64,000 nt of DNA from Alphaproteobacteria bacterium (GTDB lineage: Bacteria; Pseudomonadota; Alphaproteobacteria; RF32; CAG-239): positions 36,228 through 100,227 of the forward strand of contig JAFUBQ010000002.1 in assembly GCA_017460085.1 (NCBI GenBank), given 5' to 3'. The notes beneath the pieces were generated by a model that did not search any database, was not told where the DNA came from, and saw nothing but the letters and a program-made list of their open reading frames with translations. Position numbers and translations under genes: made by a program. Below are positions 43,091-53,225 of the stretch, one piece after another (positions within the stretch are counted from its first letter, which is position 1; each line of letters begins with the position of its first letter).

Positions 43091-46000
43091 ATGCTTAAAA
43101 ATTCGCTATTTGCAAAAACTGTTTACGGGATTAGCATCTACTCTTTTGTTTTTGCATTATTACCACAAAATGCCAAAGCTTGGGGATTGGCTCCGGAATC
43201 GTTTAATAGAATGTATTCAATGGCGCATAACGGTGAAGTTGAAGGTTTACGCGCTTCTGTGTATCGGGGATTAAATATTGACTCGGTAAACAGCCGTGGC
43301 GATACCGGATTATGCGTAGCCGCACGTCGACATGATATTCGTGCATATAATGCCTTTAGGGCATCAGGAGCAAATCCGCGGCACCCTTGCACACAACGCA
43401 TTTATGATTATGAAGAATTTGTAAGCAATTCTAATGCAGTGCCGTTTGTGGCAAATTCGCGTGAAGCATACAGTGCCTTAGGAAAAGAAGAATATAGAAT
43501 TGCCCCTTGGGTATGGTGGACCGGCGGAGCGCTGCTGGTTGGCGGTGTTGCGGCAGCTATTGCGCTTGGCGGTGGCGGCGGCGGTGGCGGCAGCAGTTCT
43601 TCATCGAATACAAAACCGGCGGAAGAATATAAAAGCTTAGGTGCAGTGGCGGCAGGTAAAGGCACTGTCAAAAATTTAGCTAAGCAAACCGATAAAACCA
43701 ACAATGATTATTTTGAATATAGCGGTAATAAAAATGCAGCAAAAATTGCAGCTGTAAATTTGAATAATAATGTGTTGCAAGATACTAATTATATTGATGT
43801 TATCTATAAGGCAACAACCGGCGGGGCATATACAAACAGCAACCAAGGCAAAGTTTACATTAAAGACGGTGCAATTGCGATGGATGCCGTGAAACGCAGC
43901 ATTGTTACGAATAACGGATATATTAACGTTAAGGCTGACAATGCCGCAATTGGTATGGTAGCAAGCGAGTCATCTCAAGCAATAAACAACGGAAAATCAT
44001 CTAACGGAATTGTTATGTATTATTCCGGTGGAGAAAATAATGCTATTATTGGAATGTATGCAGACACTAATTCGACTATTAACAATAACGGACGGATTTA
44101 TGGTACCGCAACTTCAGGCACAGGCACATCTGCCACGGCATTGAATGGTTCACTGATAGCAATGGAAGCTATGACAATTAATTCAGGACAAGACAGAAAC
44201 GAAGAAATGGTAACCGTTACCAATGGCGAAAATGGTACAATTACATTAAGTGCCGGTGCGGGAACCGGTTCGGAAAGCGAATCTGAAGTGCAAGTAGAAT
44301 TAGTTGGTATCGGCAACTATTTAAATTATGGATTTTTATATGAATCAAAAGATATAAACCGCGCAGAAAAGGTTACATTGGTTAATGATGGTGATATTCT
44401 TTTGAATTATATAGGAAATTATACTTCTAATGCATTACATCAGGGTAAAGGAGGTATTGTAGGCATTAGAGCCGAAGTTAATGCTGTTGCCACCAATAAC
44501 AAAAATATTACAATTAGTTTTAATGAAACATCAAATTCAGATGTAGATGCAACGGCCGGAATGCTTTTAGTGCATGGTGGTATGGCCGATGAAGACGGCA
44601 ATCAAGTTTCCGGAATTTTAAAAAACAATGGTAATATCAGTATTTTAACAACAGGTTCCAACAGCCCTAAAAACTATGGAATGCTTTCTGTTGAAGGTGA
44701 TGGTAATGTTTCTAACTTATACAGGGTTAATCCGCTTTTAAGCAATATGAAAGACGGAACTATTATGATTAAAGCCTCTAACAGCTATGGTATGGCAACA
44801 TATAATGGCGGAACATTAACAAATTACGGAATTATAACCTTAGGTGATGAAGATTCGGCAACATCTTCGTTTTATTCCAACAATACAGCAATGTATGCGG
44901 CAGGAGATATTTCTAAACCGGCAAATATTATCAACAGTGGCACGATTAACATTAACTCGCATAATTCTTATGCTTTAATTAATGAACATATCGGTAGTAC
45001 AAGACTGGTTAATAACGGAACAATTAATGTTAACAAAGACGCGCGTAATACCAAAGTTTTTGGCGGTGCATACAGTGAGCTTGTTAATGAAGGAGATATT
45101 ACTTATAAATCTTTGCCTAAAAACGGTGAAGAAGAATTTAATGGCACAACACCTAGTTCTGATGATACGGTTAATGCATTTGCTAATTATAAGCCGCAAG
45201 TTGGGATTAGTATTATGGAAACTAAACCGGATATAGAAACGCAATCTTCTTCATCGGAAACCGAAAATGCTTTAAATGCAAAAGATGCCTCAATTACGAT
45301 TGATGCCACGTCTTTTATTGCCGGTATTCAGGTAAACAGATCGCGTGGACAAGGCACAAACAATGGTACAATCAGCATTTTACGGGAAGAAAATTATGAC
45401 AACACCACTGATAATATAGGTATGTTTTTAGACGAAGGAACAGCTCAGAGTGCGCGTTTATTAAACAACGGAACTATCAGTGTTGATTCTAAATATTCGG
45501 CAGCAATGGCCAGCATTTCAACCAATAATGCCGGAGTTCGCAATGAAAGCGGTGCTTTAATTGAAGCAACGCATGATTATACTATCGGAATATATGTGGG
45601 AGGCAGAACAATTGCTCAAAATGCCGGTTCAATAATAATGAAATATGCGGCTAAAGCTACAGAAGCCAACTATATGACCGCGGTTTATATTGATGAAGAT
45701 GCCGAAACCGGAAAATCTACATTTACCAACGATGCAAGCGGTATTATTAATGTTGGTGAACAAGAAAAAGAAATTGCCTATGGATATGGTATTTTTACTA
45801 AGGAAGGTTCAACTGCTGACATTATTAATAACGGCACTATTAATATATATACTAAAAATCAGGGCGGCGGAATTTGGCTTTTAGGTACATCACAAGCTAT
45901 AAATAAAGCCGTGATAAATGTATTAAGCGACAATACTTATGGTATGTATGCTAAAGGGCCGAGCAGTAACGAATCAGATGACAGCGAAACAACAGCGGCA

Positions 46001-49000
46001 AAATTAATTAATAATGAAAGCGGTGTTATTAACGTGGGAACCGCGCAAACTGCAGTAAAAGGCAGTTATGGCATATATGCTGACGGTGTTGTTAATGTTG
46101 ATAATAAAGGCACTATCAATCTTTATAACGATGAAACAGCAACAAACAGAGGTTATGCCATTTATTCTACCGGTGATGCAACAATTAGCAATACAGGTAC
46201 AATAAACTTGTTTAATGGCAACAGCGCAGCAATTTATGCCGGCGGAGGTACGGTTGATAATGACGCTGATATCAATATTTTAAACAACAACAGCTATGGT
46301 TTAGAAATTAGCGGTGATGCCCAAATTACCAACAATGGCAAGATTACGGTCGGCACACAAGAAACTCCGGTGAGCCAAAGTTACGGTATGGTAGTATCTA
46401 ATCAAACGGAATCCGAAGGAAGTTTAATAAACGCCGGAACAATAGATGTATATAGCACCGGAAACAGTTATGGCATTTTGGCTCGTAGTTCTGCAACGGT
46501 TGAAAATAAAGGAAACATTACCGCATATAAAACGACCAGCGGTGGCACTGTTAATTCTGTTACTGCCGTTTTATCAAGCGGTGAAAATACTGTTATTAAC
46601 ACCGGAAATATTGCGGCTGAAGGTGCTGGAAGTTTTGCTGTTCGGTCCAATGGCAGCGGCAGTAAATTAACTCTAGAAAACGGTTCAGCTGAAGATACTG
46701 ATGCGCAAATCGTTCTTGGTAAATCTGGTGATGAACAAAGCGGTGGTGCGGCGATTAGTGCCGGAGAAATTGATACAATTACCAACTATGCTTCGATTAT
46801 GGTATATAACAATAATGCAACGGCTATTGCTGCGCAAAGCGGTACATCTATTACCAATGAAACAAATGCCGAAATAAATATATCAGGCAACGACGGAACC
46901 GGTATTAATGGCGGAACTGTTACTGATATTAAAAACAACGGTGAAATTATTTTAGGTAATGGCAATAATAACAGAGGTATTGTTTTTGGCGGCAGCGGCA
47001 CTGTAGAAAACGCTGGTTCAATAACCATAGGAACAACTGGCAGTGAGGCAACCCAAAACTATGGCATTTATGCCACCGCTGGAACTATAACAAACGGAGG
47101 TACAATTGCTATGAATTCAACCGGTTCTGCTATAAAAGCTTCAAACAGCGTAACTAAGGTTACTAACCAGCAGGGAGGCGAAATTATTTTAAAATATAGT
47201 TATAATTATGGTATTAATGCCGAAAACGGCATAGACGTCGAAAATTCAGGTACAATTACCGTAATAGGTTTATATTCATATTCAACCGGAATTTATGCCT
47301 CTAATTCATCAAAGATAACAAATAAAGGAACAATAAATATTAATGCTCTTATACATAATTATGGCATTCAAACCAGTGGAAGTGTTGATATTACCAATGA
47401 TACATCGGGGATTATAAATGTTTATGCTCCTAATAGTTACGGTATTTATGCTATAAATCGCGCAAAAAATATAACTAATAATGGGTATATTAATGTTTAT
47501 GGCAACAATTCTTATGGTATATATGCTGTTAATCCGGAAAATGTTACTAACAACGGACATATTAATGTTGATGGCAACAACAGTTATGGAATTTGGGTTG
47601 AAGTTACCGAAGACAATGTTAATACACCTGTAAACATTGAAAATAAGCAAACAATAAATGTTAGCGGAAGTAACAGCTATGCAATTTATGTGCAGAAGGA
47701 TTATGTTCAAGGAACTGAGGAAAAAACTGAAGGTGAGGAAACTAAAACAGTTTATTCGGGCGATAATACAACTGTGACAGATGGCGGTGCAGCGCCGGTG
47801 GCTATTAAGGCGCAAACTGCCGGCGGCGGCATGACAGATTGGCATGAGCCGGGGACGGAAGTTATAACGGGGCTAAATTCCCCAGCGACAGCACATTCTT
47901 TAATTTTTATGCCGGCAAATTTACAAAAGGGCGTACGTTTGGTTAACAGCGGTATTATCAATTCAGACGGTGCGGTTGATTTTGGTGACGGTTCGGTTGC
48001 GCAAGGGCAAAACGTTTTGAGCGCAGATGGTCAATATGTGGCAGATTCATTCAGCGGAACAGTAGTTGTTGACACAGCGCAAGCAGTGGAAAACTTTGCA
48101 ACAACACAGGTTAATGAAAATGCGTTTGTTGGTGAAGACAATGGAATTGATGTGGTTTCAGATTCTTATATGTTTACGGTAAATACAGAGCGCAACAGCA
48201 ACGGCAACACAAATGTGGTGACGAGTTTGCGTTCGTTTAATGCCATTGCACCAAACAACAACACTGCATCGTTCTTAAAAACAAACTATGCGGCAGGGCA
48301 GGGAGCAACACTGTTTCAGGCTTTAGGTGCAACTCAAACGCAAGCGCAATTTATTCAAACGCTTAATCGTAGCCTTGGTTTGGGGGTTATGCCTAATTTT
48401 GTTAAGCAAAACAGAGATACAGAGCGCACGCTTAACAAAGAAATTAATGATGATATTATGACAGCCAGCGCAGAAAAAAACAGAGCGCGCTTTAAGGCTT
48501 TGCACTTTAACAGCAAAGTTAGCGGGCAGCATAATTTGAGCGGTTATGATAATAAAACCACTGCTGTTTACGGCTTTAGCGACTTTGCTCTAAGTGATAT
48601 GTATTCGCGTGCCGGTTTAGGCTTGGCGGTTGCTCGGTCATATGCTAAGTTTGACGATAGTTCGAAGCGATACAATAATATGGTGGAAGTTTTTGCACCA
48701 TTAACATATCAACGAAATGATTCCGTTATTATGTTGAAACCGAAAGGCGGATTTGCCCGCGGTCACTACCGTCGTTTTGGTGCCGACAAGCGCTATAAAG
48801 GTAATAACGAAGAATATTATTACGGAATTAATACCGGTGCTAAACACTCGTTTGACTTAGGTATTGCCGAAGTTGAACCTAATGTTGGGGTTAATGTAAC
48901 AGGTATGTATGTTGACAGTGTTCACGAAAGCAACGGTGGCTTAAAAATTAAAGCTAAAAATGTTGTTTCAACTCAATCGGCAATGGGTATTGATGTGGCT

Positions 49001-49276
49001 AAAAATTTTGAGCTGAATAATGAACAAAGTTTGCGCCTTAAGGCCGGCGGAAAATATTATCATGAATTTGGTGAAAAATATCGCACAAAGGCAACTATTG
49101 ACGGTATGACCGGCGGTTATGATATGATTGATGAACGGTTTGAACGTGATTTTGGGCTGCTAAGCTTAAAGGCCGATTATCAATATAATCAATTTTCTGT
49201 TGGTGCCGAAGCACATGCGCCGATTGAACACAACAATAAACCATATTATTTGTTGAATATTGGATATAAATTCTGA
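43091..49276 (+). CDS. Giant autotransporter with N-terminal ankyrin-like segment
   Basis: 2,061 residues from ATG 43091 (GAAAGG 6 bases upstream). Signal peptide MLKNSLFAKTVYGISIYSFVFALLPQNAKA (cut near 30). Residues ~40-90 look like ankyrin repeats (GLNIDSVNSRGDTGLCVAARRHD). A hydrophobic stretch WWTGGALLVGGVAAAIA followed by eight Gly and five Ser lies near 150-180. The passenger (~200-1700) consists of many short N-x-G-x-I-x-V strands with SYGIYA turns, typical of a right-handed beta helix. The last ~280 residues form a C-terminal autotransporter barrel ending NIGYKF with terminal Phe. It is predicted surface-displayed. It interrupts the mnmE-rho neighbourhood. Confidence 0.88.
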   Translation: MLKNSLFAKTVYGISIYSFVFALLPQNAKAWGLAPESFNRMYSMAHNGEVEGLRASVYRGLNIDSVNSRGDTGLCVAARRHDIRAYNAFRASGANPRHPCTQRIYDYEEFVSNSNAVPFVANSREAYSALGKEEYRIAPWVWWTGGALLVGGVAAAIALGGGGGGGGSSSSSNTKPAEEYKSLGAVAAGKGTVKNLAKQTDKTNNDYFEYSGNKNAAKIAAVNLNNNVLQDTNYIDVIYKATTGGAYTNSNQGKVYIKDGAIAMDAVKRSIVTNNGYINVKADNAAIGMVASESSQAINNGKSSNGIVMYYSGGENNAIIGMYADTNSTINNNGRIYGTATSGTGTSATALNGSLIAMEAMTINSGQDRNEEMVTVTNGENGTITLSAGAGTGSESESEVQVELVGIGNYLNYGFLYESKDINRAEKVTLVNDGDILLNYIGNYTSNALHQGKGGIVGIRAEVNAVATNNKNITISFNETSNSDVDATAGMLLVHGGMADEDGNQVSGILKNNGNISILTTGSNSPKNYGMLSVEGDGNVSNLYRVNPLLSNMKDGTIMIKASNSYGMATYNGGTLTNYGIITLGDEDSATSSFYSNNTAMYAAGDISKPANIINSGTININSHNSYALINEHIGSTRLVNNGTINVNKDARNTKVFGGAYSELVNEGDITYKSLPKNGEEEFNGTTPSSDDTVNAFANYKPQVGISIMETKPDIETQSSSSETENALNAKDASITIDATSFIAGIQVNRSRGQGTNNGTISILREENYDNTTDNIGMFLDEGTAQSARLLNNGTISVDSKYSAAMASISTNNAGVRNESGALIEATHDYTIGIYVGGRTIAQNAGSIIMKYAAKATEANYMTAVYIDEDAETGKSTFTNDASGIINVGEQEKEIAYGYGIFTKEGSTADIINNGTINIYTKNQGGGIWLLGTSQAINKAVINVLSDNTYGMYAKGPSSNESDDSETTAAKLINNESGVINVGTAQTAVKGSYGIYADGVVNVDNKGTINLYNDETATNRGYAIYSTGDATISNTGTINLFNGNSAAIYAGGGTVDNDADINILNNNSYGLEISGDAQITNNGKITVGTQETPVSQSYGMVVSNQTESEGSLINAGTIDVYSTGNSYGILARSSATVENKGNITAYKTTSGGTVNSVTAVLSSGENTVINTGNIAAEGAGSFAVRSNGSGSKLTLENGSAEDTDAQIVLGKSGDEQSGGAAISAGEIDTITNYASIMVYNNNATAIAAQSGTSITNETNAEINISGNDGTGINGGTVTDIKNNGEIILGNGNNNRGIVFGGSGTVENAGSITIGTTGSEATQNYGIYATAGTITNGGTIAMNSTGSAIKASNSVTKVTNQQGGEIILKYSYNYGINAENGIDVENSGTITVIGLYSYSTGIYASNSSKITNKGTININALIHNYGIQTSGSVDITNDTSGIINVYAPNSYGIYAINRAKNITNNGYINVYGNNSYGIYAVNPENVTNNGHINVDGNNSYGIWVEVTEDNVNTPVNIENKQTINVSGSNSYAIYVQKDYVQGTEEKTEGEETKTVYSGDNTTVTDGGAAPVAIKAQTAGGGMTDWHEPGTEVITGLNSPATAHSLIFMPANLQKGVRLVNSGIINSDGAVDFGDGSVAQGQNVLSADGQYVADSFSGTVVVDTAQAVENFATTQVNENAFVGEDNGIDVVSDSYMFTVNTERNSNGNTNVVTSLRSFNAIAPNNNTASFLKTNYAAGQGATLFQALGATQTQAQFIQTLNRSLGLGVMPNFVKQNRDTERTLNKEINDDIMTASAEKNRARFKALHFNSKVSGQHNLSGYDNKTTAVYGFSDFALSDMYSRAGLGLAVARSYAKFDDSSKRYNNMVEVFAPLTYQRNDSVIMLKPKGGFARGHYRRFGADKRYKGNNEEYYYGINTGAKHSFDLGIAEVEPNVGVNVTGMYVDSVHESNGGLKIKAKNVVSTQSAMGIDVAKNFELNNEQSLRLKAGGKYYHEFGEKYRTKATIDGMTGGYDMIDERFERDFGLLSLKADYQYNQFSVGAEAHAPIEHNNKPYYLLNIGYKF

Positions 49277-49292
49277 TAATTTTCATATTTTA

Positions 49293-49694
49293 TTAAAAAA
49301 ACTGCTTTTTCCAATGAAAAGGCAGTTTTTTATAACCAAACTCGCATTTTAGCGGCAAAATAAAATCATCAAAAACACGCCTTTCAATCCAATCTCCGCG
49401 ATAAATATCACCCGTTTCGTGCAAATCACGCATTTGTGATATAACTAAATATATGCGTATTTTAGGATATTCATTTTGCACCGACAAAACCTCATCATAA
49501 GCGTCTTCTTCATATCCGCCGATTTCGACGACTAAAAAAGTGTCAACATCTTCATTTTTAATTAAATTTATAATTTCTTGCCGAATACGCGCTTTCAAAC
49601 AAACAGGAGTATGGTGTCCAAATTCAATAATCCAAAATTTATCGTAATTATTGCCTAAAAATGCGCAAACTTTTCCCAAAACATAAAATACCAA
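49293..49694 (-). CDS. SLOG/YpsA-like protein, possibly 3'-truncated
   Basis: 133 residues resembling the N-terminal two thirds of DUF1273/YpsA-like SLOG proteins: FWIIEFGHHTPVCLKARIRQEIINLI (the FxGHR-type start reads FGHHTP), VDTFLVVEIGGYEEDAYDEVLSVQNEYPKIRIYLVISQM. The expected C-terminal RN..(M/I)..N-D..IAY block is missing. The only start is TTG 49694 with a poor ribosome site, so the N-terminus is uncertain. A separate C-terminal fragment of the same type lies at 54627-54821 on the other strand. Confidence 0.5.
   Translation of the reverse strand: MVFYVLGKVCAFLGNNYDKFWIIEFGHHTPVCLKARIRQEIINLIKNEDVDTFLVVEIGGYEEDAYDEVLSVQNEYPKIRIYLVISQMRDLHETGDIYRGDWIERRVFDDFILPLKCEFGYKKLPFHWKKQFF
49295..49330. 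terminator. Terminator hairpin after the autotransporter
   Basis: AAAAAACTGC...GCAGTTTTTT with an extended imperfect stem (TTTTT/AAAAG) and a short loop. A-T runs on both sides let it serve the autotransporter on the plus strand and the convergent gene on the minus strand, whose last codons it overlaps. Confidence 0.65.
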
Positions 49695-49850
49695 TCAGCC
49701 CAACCAAATTAAACCATTATCGGTGATGGGTGTTGACAACTACGAATTTCACGAAAAGTAGTCCGGCTAATTCGTGCAAAGCCTTATCTTCGCCGGCACC
49801 CACCTATTGGTGAGCCCAACGGAAAACATTGTATATCCGTTTTTCTTAAA
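49690..49850 (+). ncRNA. Candidate structured RNA upstream of rho (unassigned)
   Basis: A 9-bp stem TGGGTGTTG (49727-49735) pairs with CGGCACCCA (49794-49802), enclosing a hairpin ACTAC...GTAGT and a GGCT...AGCC pairing. Outer ACCAAT/ATTGGT could extend it. The stretch ends with ACGGA...TCCGT (49819-49840) and TTTTCTT, a weak terminator. The GCCTTAT-CGCCGGCACCCACC 3' side reminds me of 6S RNA, but I cannot confirm it; no tRNA T-loop and no tmRNA tag frame are present. Pairing is also possible on the minus strand. Confidence 0.35.
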
Positions 49851-49916
49851 AAATCAATAAAAGATTGAAAATTCATATATCAATATAAATCAAAATAGAA
49901 AAATAATAAAAAACAG

Positions 49917-49945
49917 TTGACTTTATCATACATATTTTATATATA
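49917..49945 (+). promoter_or_regulatory. Sigma-70-type promoter for rho
   Basis: TTGACT (49917-49922), 17-base spacer, TATATA (49940-49945), 55 bases before the rho ATG. Confidence 0.65.
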
Positions 49946-50000
49946 CTCTCCATAAAGTATAAATACTTATCAAAAATTTTAATCATATAATAAGGTAATC

Positions 50001-51254
50001 ATGCATTTAAGAGAATTAAAGGAAAAATCTCCGACGGAGTTATTGACTCAGGCTGAAGATTTAGGGGTTGAAGACGCATCTTCCATGCGTGTTCAAGATT
50101 TAGTGTTTGCAATTATGAAAAAATTAGCTGAAGATGACACAGTTATTTGCGGTGATGGTGTTATTGAAGTTTTGCAAGATGGTTTTGGTTTTTTACGCTC
50201 TTCTAAGTCTAATTATTTAGCCAGCGCCGATGATATATATGTTTCTCCGCAACAGGTTAAAAAATTCGGTCTGCGCACCGGTGATACGGTTGAAGGTGAA
50301 ATTAGAGCTCCTAAAGAAAATGAACGTTACTTTGCTTTAACTAAAGTAAATGCAATTAATTTTGATGATCCGGAAAAATCTAAATTACGCGTCAATTTTG
50401 ATAATTTAACCCCGTTATATCCAACAGAAAAACTTAATTTTGATATTATATGCGGCGATAAAGACTATACCACACGTGTAATTGACTTAATATCTCCTCA
50501 GGGTAAAGGTCAACGCGGCTTAATTGTGGCACCGCCGCGTACCGGTAAAACAGTTATGCTGCAAAATATTGCACATGCCATATCCACCAATCACCCTGAA
50601 GTATATTTAATGGTGTTGCTGATTGATGAACGTCCGGAAGAAGTTACTGATATGACACGCTCGGTTAAAGGTGAAGTTATTTCTTCTACCTTTGATGAAC
50701 CGGCTACCCGCCACGTTCAAGTTGCAGAAATGTGTATTGAAAAAGCCAAACGTTTGGTAGAAAATAAAAAAGATGTGGTTATTTTACTTGATTCTATTAC
50801 CCGTTTGGGCCGTGCATATAATGCTGTTGTGCCTTCTTCCGGTAAAGTTTTAACCGGCGGTGTTGATGCAAATGCATTACAACGCCCGAAACGCTTGCTT
50901 GGTGCAGCGCGCAATGTGGAAGAAGGCGGCTCGTTAACAATTATAGCTACCGCGCTGATTGATACCGGTTCACGCATGGATGAAGTTATTTTTGAAGAAT
51001 TTAAAGGCACAGGTAATTCAGAAATTATCTTAGACCGTAAATTAACTGATAAACGTCTGTTTCCAACCATTGATATTACCCGTTCCGGCACGCGTAAAGA
51101 AGAACTTTTGGTTGATAAAGCAACACTTACCAAAATGTGGGTTTTGCGCCGTGTGCTGATGCAAATGGGTATGACCGACGGTATGGAATTTTTGCTTGAT
51201 AAATTACGTCAAACCAAAAATAACGAAGATTTCTTCCAAAATATGAATTCTTAA
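50001..51254 (+). CDS. rho: Transcription termination factor Rho
   Basis: 417-residue hexameric RNA helicase. N-terminal RNA-binding domain with [18 protein letters not shown]-loop [15 protein letters not shown] near residue 176, [14 protein letters not shown], and the Q/R-loop region with SGTRKEELL. Length and motifs are standard. The ATG follows AAGGTAATC. In relatives it lies next to mnmE on one strand; here it is separated by the autotransporter. Confidence 0.97.
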   Translation: MHLRELKEKSPTELLTQAEDLGVEDASSMRVQDLVFAIMKKLAEDDTVICGDGVIEVLQDGFGFLRSSKSNYLASADDIYVSPQQVKKFGLRTGDTVEGEIRAPKENERYFALTKVNAINFDDPEKSKLRVNFDNLTPLYPTEKLNFDIICGDKDYTTRVIDLISPQGKGQRGLIVAPPRTGKTVMLQNIAHAISTNHPEVYLMVLLIDERPEEVTDMTRSVKGEVISSTFDEPATRHVQVAEMCIEKAKRLVENKKDVVILLDSITRLGRAYNAVVPSSGKVLTGGVDANALQRPKRLLGAARNVEEGGSLTIIATALIDTGSRMDEVIFEEFKGTGNSEIILDRKLTDKRLFPTIDITRSGTRKEELLVDKATLTKMWVLRRVLMQMGMTDGMEFLLDKLRQTKNNEDFFQNMNS

Positions 51255-51272
51255 AAAAAATGTTATTATACT

Positions 51273-51302
51273 CTTGCGTTGCAGTTTTATAAAACCCATA
51301 TA
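51273..51302 (+). promoter_or_regulatory. Sigma-32 (RpoH)-type promoter for htpG
   Basis: CTTGCGT (51273-51279) and CCCATAT (51295-51301) with a 15-base spacer match the heat-shock pattern CTTG...CCCATnT. Transcription would start about 25 bases before the htpG ATG. rpoH itself is at 15083-15961. Confidence 0.65.
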
Positions 51303-51334
51303 TAGGATATATAAAAAAGCAACGGAGAATAATA

Positions 51335-53185
51335 ATGAGTAAAAAGCAAAAATTTAAAACCGAAGTTTCAAAACTACTGGATATAGTAATAAATTCACTG
51401 TATTCAGAAAAATATATTTTTCTGCGTGAATTAATTTCTAATGCCAGTGATGCCTGCGATAAGTTGCATTATTATGCGCTGATGAATCAGGATATTGCTA
51501 AAAATAACGGCGCTTTCAAAATTACAATTACACCGAATACCGAGGAAAATACGCTAACAATTAGCGATAACGGTATCGGTATGAATAAAGATGATTTGAT
51601 TAATCATTTAGGAACAATTGCCAAATCAGGTACGGCAGATTTTGTGATGAATGCCAAAGATAACGGTTCGGTGGTAGATTTAATAGGTAAATTCGGAGTT
51701 GGTTTTTATTCAGCATTTATGGTTGCCGATAAGGTTGAAGTAACAACTAAACGCGCCGGTGAAGAACAGGCTTATAAATGGATTTCTGATGGTGTTGACG
51801 GCTTTGAAATAAGTGAAGCTGAACGAGATAAATTTGGCACCGATATTAAACTATATTTGAAAGAAGATGCTAAAGATTATATTGATACCATCTATTTGCG
51901 CCACATAATTCGTACCTATTCCGACCATATAAATTATCCGATTGTGCTTAATTTAGGCAAGGCCGGCGAAGAAACCGTGAACACCGGTTCGGCGCTGTGG
52001 ACTAAAAATAAAGGCGAAATAAGCGATGAACAATATAATGAATTTTATCATCATATATCGCGCAATTTTGATACGCCGTGGCTAAAACTTCATTTTAAGG
52101 CAGAAGGAAATATTGAATATACCGGTTTATTATATATTCCGTCGGAAGCACCATATGACTTATTCCAGCCGGATAGAAGACAAAGTTTGAAGCTTTATGT
52201 TAATAGGGTGTTCATTTCCGATAAGGTTGATGACTTGATGCCGGCATATCTGCGTTTTGTGCAGGGAATTATAGACAGTGCGGATTTACCGCTTAATATT
52301 TCGCGCGAAATGCTGCAACAAAATGCACTGATAGCTAAAATTAGAAGCGGCACGGTGGCGCGCTTATTAAAAGAATTGAAAAAACGCTCAGAAAATTATG
52401 ATGACTATATGAAGTTTTGGAAAAATTTCGGCACAGCGTTTAAAGAAGGTATATATGAAGATGTGGCAAACAGAGTAGAAGTGGCAGAATTATCGCGCTT
52501 TTATTCAACGCACGATAAAGAAAAAATGACCTCGCTAGATGAATATATTTCGCGCGTTATTGAAGGACAAACCACAATTTATTACATTACCGGTGATGAT
52601 GTTCCGACACTGCGCAATAATCCGCAACTGGAAGCATTTGCTGCTAAAGGAATTGAGGTGCTGTTGTTAACTGACCCGATTGATGAATTTTGGGTGCAGG
52701 TACTAACTAATTTCAAAGGATATCCGATTAAGCATATTTCACAAGCTGATATAGATTTGAAAATGGTGCGAGATACACCGCGCGCCGATGAAGGAAGTTT
52801 GAAACGTTTAACAGACTTTATGACTGAATTGTTTAAAGACGAGGTTGGTAAAGTTGAGGCAACTGAAAAGCTGACCAAAAGTCCGGTAAGTTTAACGGTT
52901 GAAAATGGACAGATGAGCATTCATTTAGAACGTTTAATGCGCAATCATCAGCAACAGACATCTTTTGCCAGCACCCGCATTTTAGAGGTTAACCCATATC
53001 ATCCGCTGATTATTCGCTTGGCCGACAGTATGTTTGAGCCAAACCAAAAAGCACGTGTTGAAGAAATTTGCCGCTTGCTTTTAGACCAAGCCAAAATTGC
53101 CGAGGGCGAGGCCATCAGCGACAGCTCATTCTTCAGTGAAAAACTAAGCGAATATATAATGAATGGTTGGCAAAAAGACGCTTAA
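51335..53185 (+). CDS. htpG: Molecular chaperone HtpG (Hsp90)
   Basis: 616-residue Hsp90. GHKL ATPase motifs ELISNASDACDKL, SDNGIGM and GKFGVGFYSAF lie in the N-domain. The middle domain has NISREMLQQN, and a C-terminal dimerisation domain is present. AACGGAG precedes the ATG. It is convergent with the hypothetical at 53226. Confidence 0.96.
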   Translation: MSKKQKFKTEVSKLLDIVINSLYSEKYIFLRELISNASDACDKLHYYALMNQDIAKNNGAFKITITPNTEENTLTISDNGIGMNKDDLINHLGTIAKSGTADFVMNAKDNGSVVDLIGKFGVGFYSAFMVADKVEVTTKRAGEEQAYKWISDGVDGFEISEAERDKFGTDIKLYLKEDAKDYIDTIYLRHIIRTYSDHINYPIVLNLGKAGEETVNTGSALWTKNKGEISDEQYNEFYHHISRNFDTPWLKLHFKAEGNIEYTGLLYIPSEAPYDLFQPDRRQSLKLYVNRVFISDKVDDLMPAYLRFVQGIIDSADLPLNISREMLQQNALIAKIRSGTVARLLKELKKRSENYDDYMKFWKNFGTAFKEGIYEDVANRVEVAELSRFYSTHDKEKMTSLDEYISRVIEGQTTIYYITGDDVPTLRNNPQLEAFAAKGIEVLLLTDPIDEFWVQVLTNFKGYPIKHISQADIDLKMVRDTPRADEGSLKRLTDFMTELFKDEVGKVEATEKLTKSPVSLTVENGQMSIHLERLMRNHQQQTSFASTRILEVNPYHPLIIRLADSMFEPNQKARVEEICRLLLDQAKIAEGEAISDSSFFSEKLSEYIMNGWQKDA

Positions 53186-53225
53186 TTAAATATATTTTTA
53201 GTTTTAGTTAAAAGTGTTAAATAAA

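Noticed and set aside
44000..47700. Tandem DNA repeats in the autotransporter passenger
   Set aside because: The similarity is at the level of short protein strands (N-x-G-x-I); DNA identity between units is too low to call nucleotide repeats.
43138..48532. Several minus-strand frames of 60-180 codons inside the autotransporter gene
   Set aside because: They are shadows of the repetitive Asn/Gly-rich coding strand, with no start signals and no protein-like composition.
49690..49850. tmRNA or tRNA at this position
   Set aside because: GACAACTACGAA looks tag-like, but no frame ends in a tag-like AA stop, no tRNA-like ends or T-loop are present, and the closing stem encloses only 77 bases.
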